From: Ailurus styani
Lineage: Eukaryota; Chordata; Mammalia; Carnivora; Ailuridae
Direction of reading: 5' to 3'
NCBI GenBank assembly: GCA_002007465.1
Contig: LNAC01000231.1
Coordinates: 2,551,256 to 2,615,255, forward strand
DNA length: 64,000 nt
Positions 12,570 through 35,449 of the stretch are shown in pieces; the stretch's first letter is position 1; every line of letters starts with the position of its first letter. A model generated the notes under the pieces. It was given only the letters and a program-made list of their open reading frames with translations. It was not told the origin of the DNA and ran no database searches. The translations under genes were made by a program, and so were the position numbers.

Positions 12570-14430
12570 CTTCAAGATTATGGTCTGCTCACTCCATAAC
12601 TAGTGTTTCTGTGATTTGAGTGGAAGTGGATGCCATTCATGACCGGTTAGTCTGCGGTGAGCAGGGACTCTGACCACCACATCTTCTGTTGTTAAAATGG
12701 ATTAATTTTAGATACTAATTTACCCACGCCAAAAGTTTCTTTCAAAGGTTTTCTAAGTTAAGAAAAGTAAATTCAGTGCCCCCCTCTCTCTCTCTGAAGA
12801 TTTCTTTCTTTCTTTTCTTTTCTTTCTTTCTCTTTTAATCTCAGATGTTTTCTAGTATGAGTGTATAACTGGAGAAAAACAAGGAAAGAGAAGGTAGTCA
12901 AATGAGAAGGCAAGAAGGATTTCTTCAGAATTGCATGTAGTAGTATTGCTTTGGCCCTTTTGGAACATGAGGAACATGGTGAAATAATAAGAAATAGCAA
13001 TGAAAAAATACTCCTTTTTGCCCTGCACGAAATCAAATCTTGATTGTCTTTGAAAGATGCACTTGCTAGTGAAATAATAGGGGAGGAATAAGGTCTGTTA
13101 ATTTGTTGAAATGATGCAAGTGATTTGTAACAGCCTGGAGAAAGGGCTAGAGAGTCTTGGAGGCTAATGGTGCATAGCACCGATGGGTGTGGTCATGGGA
13201 ATTCCTCATCCCTCAAGGTTCAAGAGCAGCAGAGCATTTCTAGGGCCAATGATTCTTCTAGGAATTGTGAGATTGACTGTGTAGCATTCCTATATTCCTT
13301 TGTAACCTCCTACAAATGAAAAATCTTTGATTATAGGAAAAGTTGCATGTTTAGAAAAAAGAAATAGGAGAGCAAGAAACAAATACTTGGAACAAAAATC
13401 TCAGAAGAGAGAAGTAGCCATAGAGTTAGCCGTTAACACTGATTCATTTGTTTGGCTGAGTCCAGTTTCCAGTGGGGGGAGGGGGAGGGGTGGTTAAAAT
13501 GGTAATGACCAAAGTGTAGGAAGGATGGAGCACTCCTCAGACAAAGAAGTGTTACCATGACCAAATTGAGGCTAATTTGGGAAATTAATTTATTGTGAGA
13601 TTCCTGAGTTTCTCTTAAATGCTGCTTGCTTGTAGGGCAGAAGCTAAGCAGAACTATTTCTCTCCCATCCCTGTGCTTTGGCTATCTACCTGAAACCCAA
13701 CAATTCTGGCTTCCTGCCTTAGCTCAGGGACTCAGAAGTAGATTGCATGGATTATGTAATGCTACCTTAGCCTTGTTGAGGGAAGAACACGTACATGTCT
13801 AAGTAATGCATTTCACTCGATCCTTTTATTTGCTCTGATAAATTTGTATTCTGAATGAAATTCTGCATGAAGTGAAATGATACAGAGTTGGAGACACAGG
13901 GAGGGATGCAGATGGCAGAAATCCTTCCTTCTCCCCCACATAGATGCCAATATCCGTGGGCGAAAAGAGTGACAACTAGGAACAAAGAGAACTTTTGTAT
14001 GTGCCTCCGTGGAGAGCACTGAAATTGAGTTTTAGAATCTGCTGAACCACTGTACCCCGTAACTTCTCATTATAGGACATTATGTCCCTACAAAGTTGCC
14101 CCATTAGTTGGATTTTTTAAATATTGAAGGAGAATTGTAATAAAAGCATTTTATGTAAGCTTTGTGTATTCAAATTTTTATTAACAATAAAAAGATTGCC
14201 TAAATTCTCAACTTGCCATATATTATTAAAATACTTGCAAAATAGAAGGCAAAAGAAAGTCATTGAAAATATGAGAGTCTGCAAAATTAGATTTATTTCT
14301 ATTAATTTTCTAAATAAAGGTGAAAATCATCAGTTTTATTCCAGAAAAAGAAAACATAAAGAAGGAAAAATGAAGGCAAGGAAGGAGGGAGGGAGAGAAG
14401 AAAAGAAAAAGGGGAGGACAGAAGGAAGAA
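12570..14430. other. Putative first intron, no gene seen
   Basis: Contains a short TTTC-rich tract (about 12798-12835) and a GGGGGAGG run near 13475. Open stretches at 12773-13180 and 14124-14453 have low-complexity composition and no recognisable domain. Confidence 0.4.
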
Positions 14431-14431
14431 A

Positions 14432-14585
14432 CCAAGAAACAGGCATTTATTGAGCACCCACGATGATTCAAAACCATGTGAGGCACTTTTATTAAGCATT
14501 CTCTCTCTTTTGTTCATGTAATCCTCACTACTACTCTATGGGCCCCATTTTATTTCTGGAGGAGAAAGCAATAAATTCAGTCATA
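14432..14585 (+). repeat. L2/MIR-type relic
   Basis: GGCATTTATTGAGCACCCA, then ATGTAATCCTCACTACTACTCTATG and CCCCATTTTATTTCTGGAGGAG, match in order the common old-repeat phrases (TATTGAGCACCTACTATG..., TAATCCTCACAACAACCCTATG..., CCCCATTTTACAGATGAGG). Confidence 0.65.
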
Positions 14586-14926
14586 TTACGTTTGACATTT
14601 ATGACACGACATACATGCTAGGAAGGCAACATAAATCCTCCTCCCAAAATTGGCACAGATATTGCTCTATAGGAATTTTCTTTCAAAGGCTTGTTTTTGA
14701 TCCATAACCATTACATTTCCTGGCGCTAGATATTGCTCTGGCCCTGGAAAAGGGAAGCTCTGTAGATTGGCTCTGATCCATAGTAAGTGATGAGTTTGGC
14801 TCTTTGCAGTTAAATGCAGGATTCTGTCTGCTTTGGGAACATTACCTGTGTTCATGCATAGTGCTGTTACAAGAAGCAAGCCTGAGGTAGAGTTTTCCTG
14901 GATGATCTTCAGGTAGGTTAAAAAAA

Positions 14927-14945
14927 AAGAAGAAGAAGAAGAAGA
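14927..14945. repeat. (GAA)n tract
   Basis: Six or so AGA/GAA triplets. Confidence 0.9.
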
Positions 14946-15015
14946 ATCTGACACCTTTTAACCTTGGTCTGTAAGTGATTCAAGAAGAGTTAGCAATAGA
15001 AAGAAAAATCCGAGA

Positions 15016-15124
15016 GGTGCCTGGGTGGCTCAGTCAGTTAAGCATCGGCCTTGGGCTCAAGTCATGATATCAGGGTCTTAGGATCTCAGCAGGGAGCCTG
15101 CTTCTTCCTCTCCCTCCTGCTCCT

Positions 15125-15173
<49 letters not shown>

Positions 15174-15200
15174 TCAATAAAATCTTAAAAAAAAAAAAAG
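15016..15200 (+). mobile_element. CAN-SINE with expanded (TC)n
   Basis: Plus-strand SINE of older type (GGTGCCTGGGTGGCTCAGTC AGTTAAGC...). A run of about 20 CT units at 15127-15169 replaces the CT-rich body. It ends in ATAAAATCTTAAAAAAAAAAAAAG. Confidence 0.9.
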
Positions 15201-16430
15201 ATAGTTTTAAAAAAAGGAAAGAAAATTGGGGCCATTTGCTATGTAACTGCAGGAGAAACTTTGTGATGCTTTCTGAATATTTCCTGTGCTTAGAAACAGG
15301 ACGAAACATGGACTGTCATAATACCTCCTTTCCAGGCAGCTTGAAATTAGTCTGCTCCCTTTCTATAATTATCTTGGTTACCTTTGCAACTACCTCTTGA
15401 GGTCTTAAACCACTCCACGCTCTCTAAGAAGCCCCAGTGTTAAGTACCTGTTAGTAAGCAAGACAGTTTCAGCTCACAGTTAATTACATATAGTTTCAAA
15501 GCAGCCTGCCAGTCAAAAAATATGCACTGTCTGCATTTCCTGTGAATAGTTATTAGATGAAATTAAAAGATTACTAGGTAATCAAGATTAATGACAGATC
15601 CACCAAAACAAACAGAAAACAAGATTGTGCATATTCTTTACTACCTTCATTTTGTTAGATCTTCATCGACGTATTTATTTTAGACAACTTGCTTTGGGTA
15701 CCGTGGTCACTGGTCACTGACTCACAGGTGTGGAAGGTAGCAAAAGGACAGAACGATGGACAGAGAAGATGGAAAATGAGACTAGAAAAAGAGCATAGCT
15801 AAGTGGATAAAATGAAACGAGAGCATCTCAAATCTGAAATTGGCTTCTTTTCTTGACTGAATTAGTGTTAGGACTGTAAAAGAAGTAGGTAAAAATGACA
15901 AAGGCTCTGTAACAAATTGCATAAGAGAATAACAATGTAGATCGCAATATTTATGGGCTGTTTTTGAAGGTAGAACCCTGCTTAGAGCACTAACGATTTT
16001 TATCCTTATTAGTCTATTATAATTCATTGATAGATTGCAGCTCAAAAATTACATTTGGAGCAGTTTACCCCTTGGATATGCATGTTCAGAACAGTCTAAT
16101 AAAAATAAAATTAGTCTTCAGTGTTTTTCTTATACTTGGGACTCGAAGTATGCAGCCATCTTCTGCCACTACAAAATGGGGCTTGCTGCATAGTTACGTT
16201 GGCTTCATGCCACAGCTCTGGCACCCAAACTGCTACTGACTCTGGGGTCACTGTGCTTGTAATTAGCATTAGCCACCACCTGGTAAATTAACACATTTCG
16301 GTCATGGCCTAGAAAACTGAAGAGCTAGCCTTCCAATAGACATAATTATCTTCGATGGTGATTCAAACATTTTAAATACTCTTTTCCACCCACTAGAAAA
16401 TATGTCTGCCTTTTTTTCTTTTCTTTCTTT

Positions 16431-16532
16431 CTTTTTTTTTTTTAGGCTTTATACACAATGTGGGACTTGAACTCACAACCCTGAGATCAAGAGTCAAAAC
16501 ACTCCACTGAGCAAGCTGGCCAGGTGGCCTAT
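16431..16532 (-). mobile_element. Old CAN-SINE fragment
   Basis: Minus-strand remnant: T-rich start, then GTGGGACTTGAACTCACAAC and CTGAGATCAAGAGTC and a diverged head (GGCCACCTGGCCAGCTTGCTC on the minus strand). This is the older, simpler SINE form. Confidence 0.75.
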
Positions 16533-16619
16533 ATGACCTTCTTAATAGAAATTATTTTTCGTAGAAGTCACACCATGATTTTTTAAAGGAAGAACTAGGG
16601 AAAATGTGTAGATTTCTCA

Positions 16620-16735
16620 AACAATTTTGCCTACCCCTATGTCACTTAATCTTTGTAACAACCCTTTAAGTAGCCTCCATTTTAATGTAAAGAAATCTCA
16701 GAAATTTTAGGTGACTTATAGCAGAATTACCAATC
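16620..16735 (+). repeat. L2/MIR-type relic
   Basis: CACTTAATCTTTGTAACAACC then AAGTAGCCTCCATTTTAATG resemble the same old-repeat phrases as at 14432. Confidence 0.5.
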
Positions 16736-16766
16736 TGGTATTTCAAGTTGCAATCTGGTATTTTAA

Positions 16767-16960
16767 GGTGCCTGAGTGGCTCAGTCAGTTGAGTGTCCAA
16801 CTCTTGATTTCATCTCAGGTCAAGATCTCAGTTTCGTGAGATTAAGGCCAGCATTGGGCTCCGTGTTGGGCATGGAGCCTGCTTAAGATTCTCTCTCTCC
16901 CTCTGCCCCCCCAACAGCACACATGTGCCATCTAAATAACTAAATAAATAAACATTAATT
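16767..16960 (+). mobile_element. CAN-SINE, older type
   Basis: Begins GGTGCCTGAGTGGCTCAGTC, with TTGAGTGTCCAACTCTTGAT, the older anticodon-region variant. Ends in an AAAT-rich tail. A CAATCTGGTATTT sequence is present twice just before it. Confidence 0.9.
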
Positions 16961-17665
16961 AAATAAATTGCATCTTCAAACCCTAAATACACACACTTGA
17001 AATGCTAGAAATCTAATTATTTCAGTCACTACTTAATGTGATCAAGGATATCCTTGCAAACAGAGCAATGTGTTTTCTTCAGTGCTCTGTACTCAATAGG
17101 CTAAACAGATTCTGGTATATGGTCCATTAGAAGAAAAAGAAAGAATGGGTGAGTTTTTGCATGTGGTTCTCAGGATGGCTTTGCTGCTTTTACATTTTAC
17201 TTGATGAACTAAAATAATGAAAATATTTTTATGATTTAGTTTGGTTTTTTGCTGCCGTGTGAGTCCCAGATTGACGACCAACTCAGGGGCCTTATGAATA
17301 CAGTCATCGTGTTTGGCGTGGGCTTGCAACTCTGAATATAAAATGGAGACTGTGGTCCTGTACTGCTTCAGGACTTAAGTTGACAGAAACACGCAATCTG
17401 GTTGCATCAAAACAGGAGTAATTCTGTTGCAGCAGAATCTACCGCAGTTGTATAGATATGACCAATAGTGGCATTTCATACTTCTACTCTTAGATAGTCA
17501 CACAAAAATTTCATCTTTAGATTAGGTGGTTGGTTAAAGGAATGCTTACTTCTCACATAATGCATTTAACTCTAATTTTGCTGACTTATTTCAGAAACGG
17601 GGAAAAACCCATTTGAGAAAGGGGGGGAAAATCCCTTTGGACAATACTTACTTTCTGACTGTTAG

Positions 17666-17834
<169 letters not shown>

Positions 17835-18136
17835 AGCCCAGTGCAGGATTTGAACTCCCAACCGTGAGATCAAGACCCAAGAAGAGATCAAAAGTTAGTG
17901 GCTGGGGCGCCTGGGTGATACAGTCATTAAGCATCTGCCTTCAGTTCAGGTCATGATCCCAGGGTCTTGAGATGGAGCCCTGCATCAGGCTCCCTTCTTG
18001 GTGGGAAGCCTGCTTCTCCCTCTCCCACTTCCCCTGCTTGTGTTCCCTCTCTCGCTGTGTCTCTCTCTGTCAAATAAATAAAATCTTAAAAAAAAAAAAA
18101 AAGTGGCTTAATCAACTGAACCGCCCAGGTGTCCCA
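17835..18136 (-). mobile_element. Old CAN-SINE split by a younger SINE
   Basis: The minus-strand remnant runs from AGCCCAGTGCAGGATTTGAA through GATCAAGACCC to about 17903, and resumes at about 18103 with AGTGGCTTAATCAACTGAAC and the head GGGACACCTGGGCGG-like end at 18136. The gap is filled exactly by a plus-strand SINE. Confidence 0.8.
17905..18102 (+). mobile_element. CAN-SINE nested in an older SINE
   Basis: Plus-strand copy starting GGGGCGCCTGGGTGATACAG, of the arctoid tail type (CTTGTGTTCCCTCTCTCGCTG). AGTGGCT occurs on both sides as target-site duplication, so this insertion is younger than its host SINE. Confidence 0.9.
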
Positions 18137-18296
18137 ACTGTGTTAGTTCTTCTTAAGCAGATTGTTCATCATCTCTTCTCTTCTTTTAAGTACGGTTTTC
18201 CTATAGTTTGTTTATGTCGATGGCTCTTAACAAAATGATAACATGTTTCCAGAAAGCAAATGGATTTGGAACTCTTTCTCCTTGTGTTTATATTAG

Positions 18297-29406
<11,110 letters not shown>

Positions 29407-30110
29407 ATCTCTGGCCTGGATTGCTAGATGACAAAAGTCCTAATTGCCAAACAGCATTCCGAGTGTTTGCAGCCAATCCTGTCTCTTCTCTGTCTTTCAA
29501 GATCACTGGGACAAACAATTCCAATCTTAACTTCCCATCAGTCTTCAGTGTTTTTAATCTATGGAATAGTTATCTTCCTGTATTTTGATTTCTTAGACCA
29601 GAATTTTTTAACGCCATCCTCATTAATTTGCCAATATGATTTAAGTTGAAACAATGTACTATATTGTATATTCTAACTTTCTCGCAAGTGGCAGCAAGCA
29701 AGGTTATGTGCATGGCCCTGTGTTTGTAGATGCATGTGTTGCAATAGGAAGTATCCTAGTATGTATTTAGATAAGAAAAACGTATGTGCTAGTGTTGATT
29801 TTGAAATTATAACCTGTATACCTATGTATCTTTCTGTTTATTTAAAATTTTTGAAAATATACAGTACTATTTATATTTTGTATACCTTTTAATAGGTATC
29901 CATTTAAGGCATTCGAGGTGAATATATTAACTAACCACTTTCTTGGCCCCAACTACATTGAAAAATAAGAATTATACACATTAATAACATTTGGTAGATT
30001 TCTAAATGCAGCTCACAAATAGTTTCTTAACCGATGTAAGGATGGACTAATACCATTGATTTCCTTGTTTACTCTCTTAAATAAATAAAATTGTCACAGG
30101 TTTAATAGTT
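29407..30110 (+). other. KIAA0408: 3' UTR of KIAA0408
   Basis: AT-rich, free of SINEs, following the stop codon. Its end is set provisionally by the tandem poly(A) signal; a longer UTR reaching another AATAAA at 30992-30997 is possible because the repeat-free stretch continues to about 31.0 kb. Confidence 0.55.
30080..30089 (+). promoter_or_regulatory. Tandem polyadenylation signal
   Basis: AATAAATAAA gives two overlapping AATAAA hexamers about 675 bases after the stop codon, followed within 30 bases by TGTCACAGG and TTTAATAGTT. Confidence 0.5.
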
Positions 30111-31047
30111 CAGGCTTCTACAGTGCAAACATAAAATGTTCACAGAATCTTTTGTATATCTTTCGGTAGTCTATTATGGCTTTAACTGAGTACTTAATCC
30201 CTAGAGCCATATCATGAGACTGCCTAGAAACACAGGGACTTAAAAATGAACTTATTTTGTCAACTTCAGTAACAAATAATCCTTAAATAGGATATGAAAA
30301 GAAATTCAGTTATGTTGAATTTTACTTTTTTTGTTTAATTGTATAACTTTTAGTTAAGCTCCTTTATTTGAAGGCATATTTAGAGGTAAGTCATTTCCTT
30401 TTTATTTTTTCTAACTTTTCCCTAAAATTAGTAGGTAAAAAATGAATTCACTTTTTTTATTAAGAAGATTAGGAATGGTATTTGATTGAGAGTTGAATTA
30501 TAACATATTTCTTATAGTTTCTACATAAAAAAAAAAAGCCTTAAGCTAAACCTTGGCATCCATGAGTAGCATAAAGAACAGAAATGTGTATTTTGGCCAC
30601 AATTTGCATCCAGTGCAAAGATCTATATTGAGAACTGAAGGAAGTATAAATGTTGAAGTGCTTGGAATTTTACATGGAATATCTTAGAAACAACTTTGCT
30701 CTCCATTGTCTCTCTATAAAACCAACTGTGGTATTAGATATGAATTCTATTTAAGTTTTTCTTTTACTACCAGAAAGGTTAAGAAAGTCTAGTGACATAA
30801 GTATTCAAAGACCTTCTTCTTATGATACATTTTAACAGTTAAGAGAAATTCATTGCATTATACATCATGATCTGAGGTTAAGTAAATGGTTTCCAAATCC
30901 CAGACTGCCTTAAACTGCTCGAGACTGTTTGTTGCGTGGTGATAGACAGATTCATGCTTTCCAATAAGGAGAGTTTATAGGAGTTGAGATGAATAAAGCT
31001 TCTAGAATATGAAGTTGGAGCAGTTGATAAGTAAAGGCTAGAGATCC
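30111..31047. other. Repeat-free AT-rich stretch
   Basis: Possibly an extended 3' UTR (further AATAAA at 30992-30997) or simply intergenic. No coding signal. Confidence 0.4.
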
Positions 31048-31378
31048 ACTCTTTTCTGGAATAGTTTGAGGAGAATAGCTATAAACTCTTCTTTAAATGT
31101 TTGGTAAAATTTGCCTATGAAGCCATCTGGTCCTGGACTTCTGTTTGTTGGGAGTTTTCTGGTCACTGATTCAGTTTCTTTGCTGGTAATTGGTCTGTTC
31201 AAATTTTCTATTTCTTCTGGTTTCAATTTTGGTAGGTTATATGTTTCTAGGAATTTACCCCTTTCTTCTAGGTTGTCCAGTTTGTTAGCATATAGTTTTT
31301 CACAATATTCTCTTATAATCGTTTCTGTTTCTGTGGCGTTTAGATACACACTTTTAATTCTTACTTTTTTCAGGAATA
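31048..31378 (-). mobile_element. L1 ORF2 fragment (reverse transcriptase N-terminal part)
   Basis: The minus-strand translation contains typical L1 ORF2 phrases: [37 protein letters not shown] and FYQTFKEE. Short (about 110 codons), without the catalytic residues, and flanked by unrelated sequence on both sides. Non-functional relic. Confidence 0.93.
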
Positions 31379-31379
31379 T

Positions 31380-31950
31380 CCTTTTCCATAGGAAGCCTAT
31401 CGGAGAAAAGTAACCTAGACACCAAGTGAGGTCACTTACATGCTTTTCATCTAGAAGGTGCGGGGGAAGGAAAGGGAAGTGGTAGCCTGTGTCATACAAT
31501 GATGGACCCATTAGGAAGGTTCTGCTGTGTTACCTTGGAGAGACTGCCCAAGAATTGGACAACATACCTACTCTTCTCCATCACTGTATCCCAGGTAGTC
31601 CTATGTGGATCTATGGTTCCTACCTTTAACTACAAGTCAAAATATTGAGGATCTCTTTTCAAAAATTAGATTGTTGACCTCATCCCATAATTATTAAAGG
31701 AGAATTTCCAGGGGTATAGAGGGGAATCTGGAGTCTTTAATAAAACAATAACAACAACAAAAAGAAAGCAAAACATTTCATGATTAGAGAGATTTGGAAG
31801 CAGTGACATTGATTGATGCCCAAATAGATGAGCACCTTTGAGTAGTGATGTTACTTCCGTGGGACTTGCTTTTGTTACCTGTAAAATAAAAGAATTATAT
31901 TGTCAGGCATACAATTTAAAGTCACCTTTTCTATTACTATTTAAATGAAA
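31380..31950. other. Intergenic DNA, no gene seen
   Basis: An (AAC)-like tract at 31742-31760. Otherwise nothing recognised. Confidence 0.4.
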
Positions 31951-31965
31951 CATGGGACACATTTT

Positions 31966-32166
31966 TTTTTTTTAAAGATTTTATTTATTCATTTGACACA
32001 GAGAGAGAGATTACAAGTAGGCAGAGAGGCAGGCAGAGAGAGGAGAGAGGAGGAAGCAGGCTCCCTGCCGAGCAGAGAGCCCGATGCGGGCCTCGATCCC
32101 AGGACCCTGGGATCATGACCTGAGCTGAAGGCAGCGGCTTTAACCCACTGAGCCACCCAGGCGCCC
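31966..32166 (-). mobile_element. CAN-SINE, full length
   Basis: Minus-strand SINE; GGGACACATTTT precedes the tail and follows the head, marking the target-site duplication. Confidence 0.95.
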
Positions 32167-32179
32167 AGGGGACACATTT

Positions 32180-35100
32180 TAACATCTTCCTATGTTGACT
32201 AAAATCATAGAATATTAGAGTTGAAAAAAACTTAGTATCTAGTCCAATTTCCTTGATTGTTAAGATGAAGAAACTAAAAGATTACTGAAATATTCTGTTT
32301 TCTCTTTTAAAATATTTTATAATTTTTATGGAAAAACCTATTAGGTAAATGGAAATTATCCTTCAAAAATATTTTTTTATGTATTGTGATTTTTAACTGG
32401 TAGTTTTTCTACTTTGGATGGGCATTTTCTTCCCAACAACATACCCTTCATTATGCTGGATTTAAGACATTTGTAAACATTTCAGAAATATTTGATTAGA
32501 AACACTTGTATTAATAGAAGCTTTGCCGAGCAGATATTTTTTGGGGAAAACTCTTATATTATTTCAAGTGAGGAGTCTGATCTCAAAGGAATAAGAACAG
32601 AAGAAAGGCAGAAAAAGTGCTTGAGTTTTTGTGCATGTGTGTGTGTGCGCGTGTGTGCTTGTGTGTGTGTGCGCACACAACCTTTGCACGAGTTCTCTAT
32701 GTTGCCTTATCACCAAAGCCAAATATAAAGATATAAGTTATGTTTGCATAATTCTCTTATCAAAAATTAACCTTAACTTTCGTTTGTTTTTACATAGACA
32801 ATGAAGATGGTTAGCTATATCATGCATGATTTACCTCTACAGAGAGAATGTAGCCAGACTCCATGTCATTCTGAGAAAATATGTGGACCTAAGAAAGATA
32901 ATCTGCTTCCCTGCAGAGATTTTTAAAATTATTTTTAGTCACATTTCCTGGCAAACAATTACTTGATATTAGAATCTCCTTCAGTGATTGGAAGTTACTG
33001 AATAAAATAGGTGTGGAGACACCTGCTGTGGCATGTCTGTACATTGAGAATATTTTGACTTTCCTCCTTTTCTATAGTGGTCTCCAGTTTTATGGTCTGA
33101 AATTTTTATGAAGTTTAAAATCAAATATGTCCACGTTCAGCCTAGCTTCTCCTAAAATATCTCTACACAATAAAATCCAAAAGCCTGCATGACATAACCC
33201 TAAATAGCTTCTCATACCCTGATAACCACTCTGCCCATTTAAACCGTTTATTGAATCTTACTAATTTTTGTTTGAAAAAAGTTTACTCCTCTGAAATTTG
33301 CCTTTATGTGTGAAGTTAGTTTAATTATTTTAGGTAGACTCCGATTTCTATTGTATTATTTTGCTACAAATTCTGCATGTTTCTTCTTAAGTAGCAAGTA
33401 TCTTTATTAGACTGTACAACTATTACTTGTTTAATATAGCCCAGGATATGCTCTTTCAAAAAATGGGCTTCATAAAGTAAAAAATTAAAACAAAACAAAA
33501 AGTTGGAGAAGACAGCTTTCAGGCAAGTGTCTAGTAAATATTTTGTACTGTTGGAATTTTTCTTATCATAGAAAATAATTTTCGTTCCAGTGGGAAAAAG
33601 TCAAAAGATTCAAAATCTGATACATATTGCAATGTTTTGAATCCAACATGTATGACTGGCAAATTCTGAAAAAGAATTCTGCTGATGTGAAGCTATGATG
33701 GAGTCTAGAAATAGAGTCTAGAATAGCAAGGATCATAAAAGTCATGCAGAACAATCCTGAAACTCAGAGGTCTGTATGCCTGCCAGAGTTCTAAGGATGG
33801 TCACCACGGTAGGCTCTAACACCAGGGTCTGGCCTCCCTGTATGCCCGCGTGCATCTATGACTTGATGGTTGGCAAAGCACACTTATATTCCTTGACTTG
33901 TTGACTTCTTCCAACAAAGTTCAATGCAGCCTTTGTGATTTCTAATTATCCAATTACAGATGGAAAAATGAAGTAACCAAGATAATAAGTATTTCTCAAG
34001 ATAATACTGAGAAATAAATAGATGGCTCTACCAACTCCTCATGCCGCCTCTTTCCCAAAAAAGAGGAAGAGGATGAAAAGCATGAACAGTTCTTTTTCAC
34101 TTACATTTTATGCATGACAAGTTGTTTGTTTTTATTTTGTTGAGAGTTTCTCTTAATTTTGCCTTTCAATCTTCTTAACCAAAGTTCATCATTTTTTATA
34201 TGGTTTCAAAAGATAGTGTTGAAGAAGTCATGAAGAAGGCTCACTTTATCAAAATATGTTTCATTTTATGGTACTTATGCTCTGATATTGTATAAATTTT
34301 GTATGTGGGCCAAAATTTTGAAGGTAAACTGATAAGTAGCCAAAGCAATCCTGTTCTGTAGTACCAAGTGAATCCTGATCTCCTCACCTTTCAAAAGAAT
34401 GACAGAAAATTTTCATACTATGTGGCTTAAAGGTACTCCAGAATAAATGAGAACATTTCCCTTGGAGCTTTCAGTTACTTCCAATTTATAATCTTACTCC
34501 AAAATAAAGTGTATCTGCCAATTTCTTTTGAGGCTTTATTCTCCAATTAAGTTATTTACTTATGTAATTTTATAAAAGTCATTAAACAAATTCAATGTAG
34601 CTGTTTGGGATCTGCAGATTTTTCTTTCTATATAATGTCATTCAGCTTCAAAATAATGCTAAATTATCTAACCTGAATTATATATTTTAAACTTTGCACA
34701 AAATTTTGTGTTATAATTAACCCAGTTAAAAGATTCTCTAAATTAATGATCTCTGGAGTGAAATAGTTAATCCGCAATGAACCAGAGAACCATTTACATT
34801 ATTTTTTAAAATAAGTTATGTGTTGGAGTAAAAGGGGGCAATAGTTTCTATATGCTAAATTTTGGGAAGTAAATTATTGGGAATAAAGATTCTTCATAGG
34901 AGATCCCAGGGAAGAAGAGAGGAGCTGAGACTAAGCATGTCACTTCGTTAAAAAGGAAGCCGGTGGGGGCATAGCCCAGGGAGCCAAAGCTACATGAATT
35001 CATGACTTACTCAGTTCAGCAAAAGCAAGCACTAGGTTTTCCCAGGAAAACTGAGGGCTTGGAGGAAAACCTAACATCAAAGACTCCACAGCGCATCATG

Positions 35101-35215
35101 CTTAGGATTCAGGTAAGAGGTCATCTTCAAGGAGATTCTTCATAAGGCAGCTAAGACCTGAAACTGAGGCCAGGGCCAGGATAGGAATGAAGTGATCAGG
35201 GAAGGAAAGTGTCAA
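32180..35215. other. Intergenic DNA, no gene seen
   Basis: AT-rich, SINE-free 3 kb with a (TG)n-like tract at 32632-32671. Part of 32200-32285 resembles an old LINE/SINE phrase (ATAGAATATTAGAGTTGAA ... GATGAAGAAACT). No coding signal. Confidence 0.4.
32632..32671. repeat. Imperfect (TG)n tract
   Basis: Alternating purine-pyrimidine TG/GC run with CGCG interruptions. Confidence 0.85.
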
Positions 35216-35228
35216 AAACAAAATACTA

Positions 35229-35435
35229 GGGCTCCTGGGTGGCTCAGTGGGTTAAAGCCTCTGCCTTCAGCTCAGGTCTTGATCTCAGGGTCCTGGGATC
35301 GAGTCCCGCATTGGGCTCCCCGCTCAGTGGGGAGCCTTCTTCCTCCTCCCTCTGCCTGCCTCTCTGCTTACTTGTGGTCTCTCTGTCAAGTAAATAAAAA
35401 ATAAAAAAGAAATAAAGAAATAAAGAAATAAAAGC
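35229..35435 (+). mobile_element. CAN-SINE
   Basis: Plus-strand SINE starting GGGCTCCTGGGTGGCTCAG, ending in an AAATAAAG-type tail. CAAAATACTAG before and GCAAAATACTAG after mark the duplication. Confidence 0.94.
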
Positions 35436-35449
35436 AAAATACTAGATCA

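Noticed and set aside
31111..31413. Plus-strand 100-codon open frame
   Set aside because: Antisense shadow of the L1 ORF2 fragment on the minus strand.
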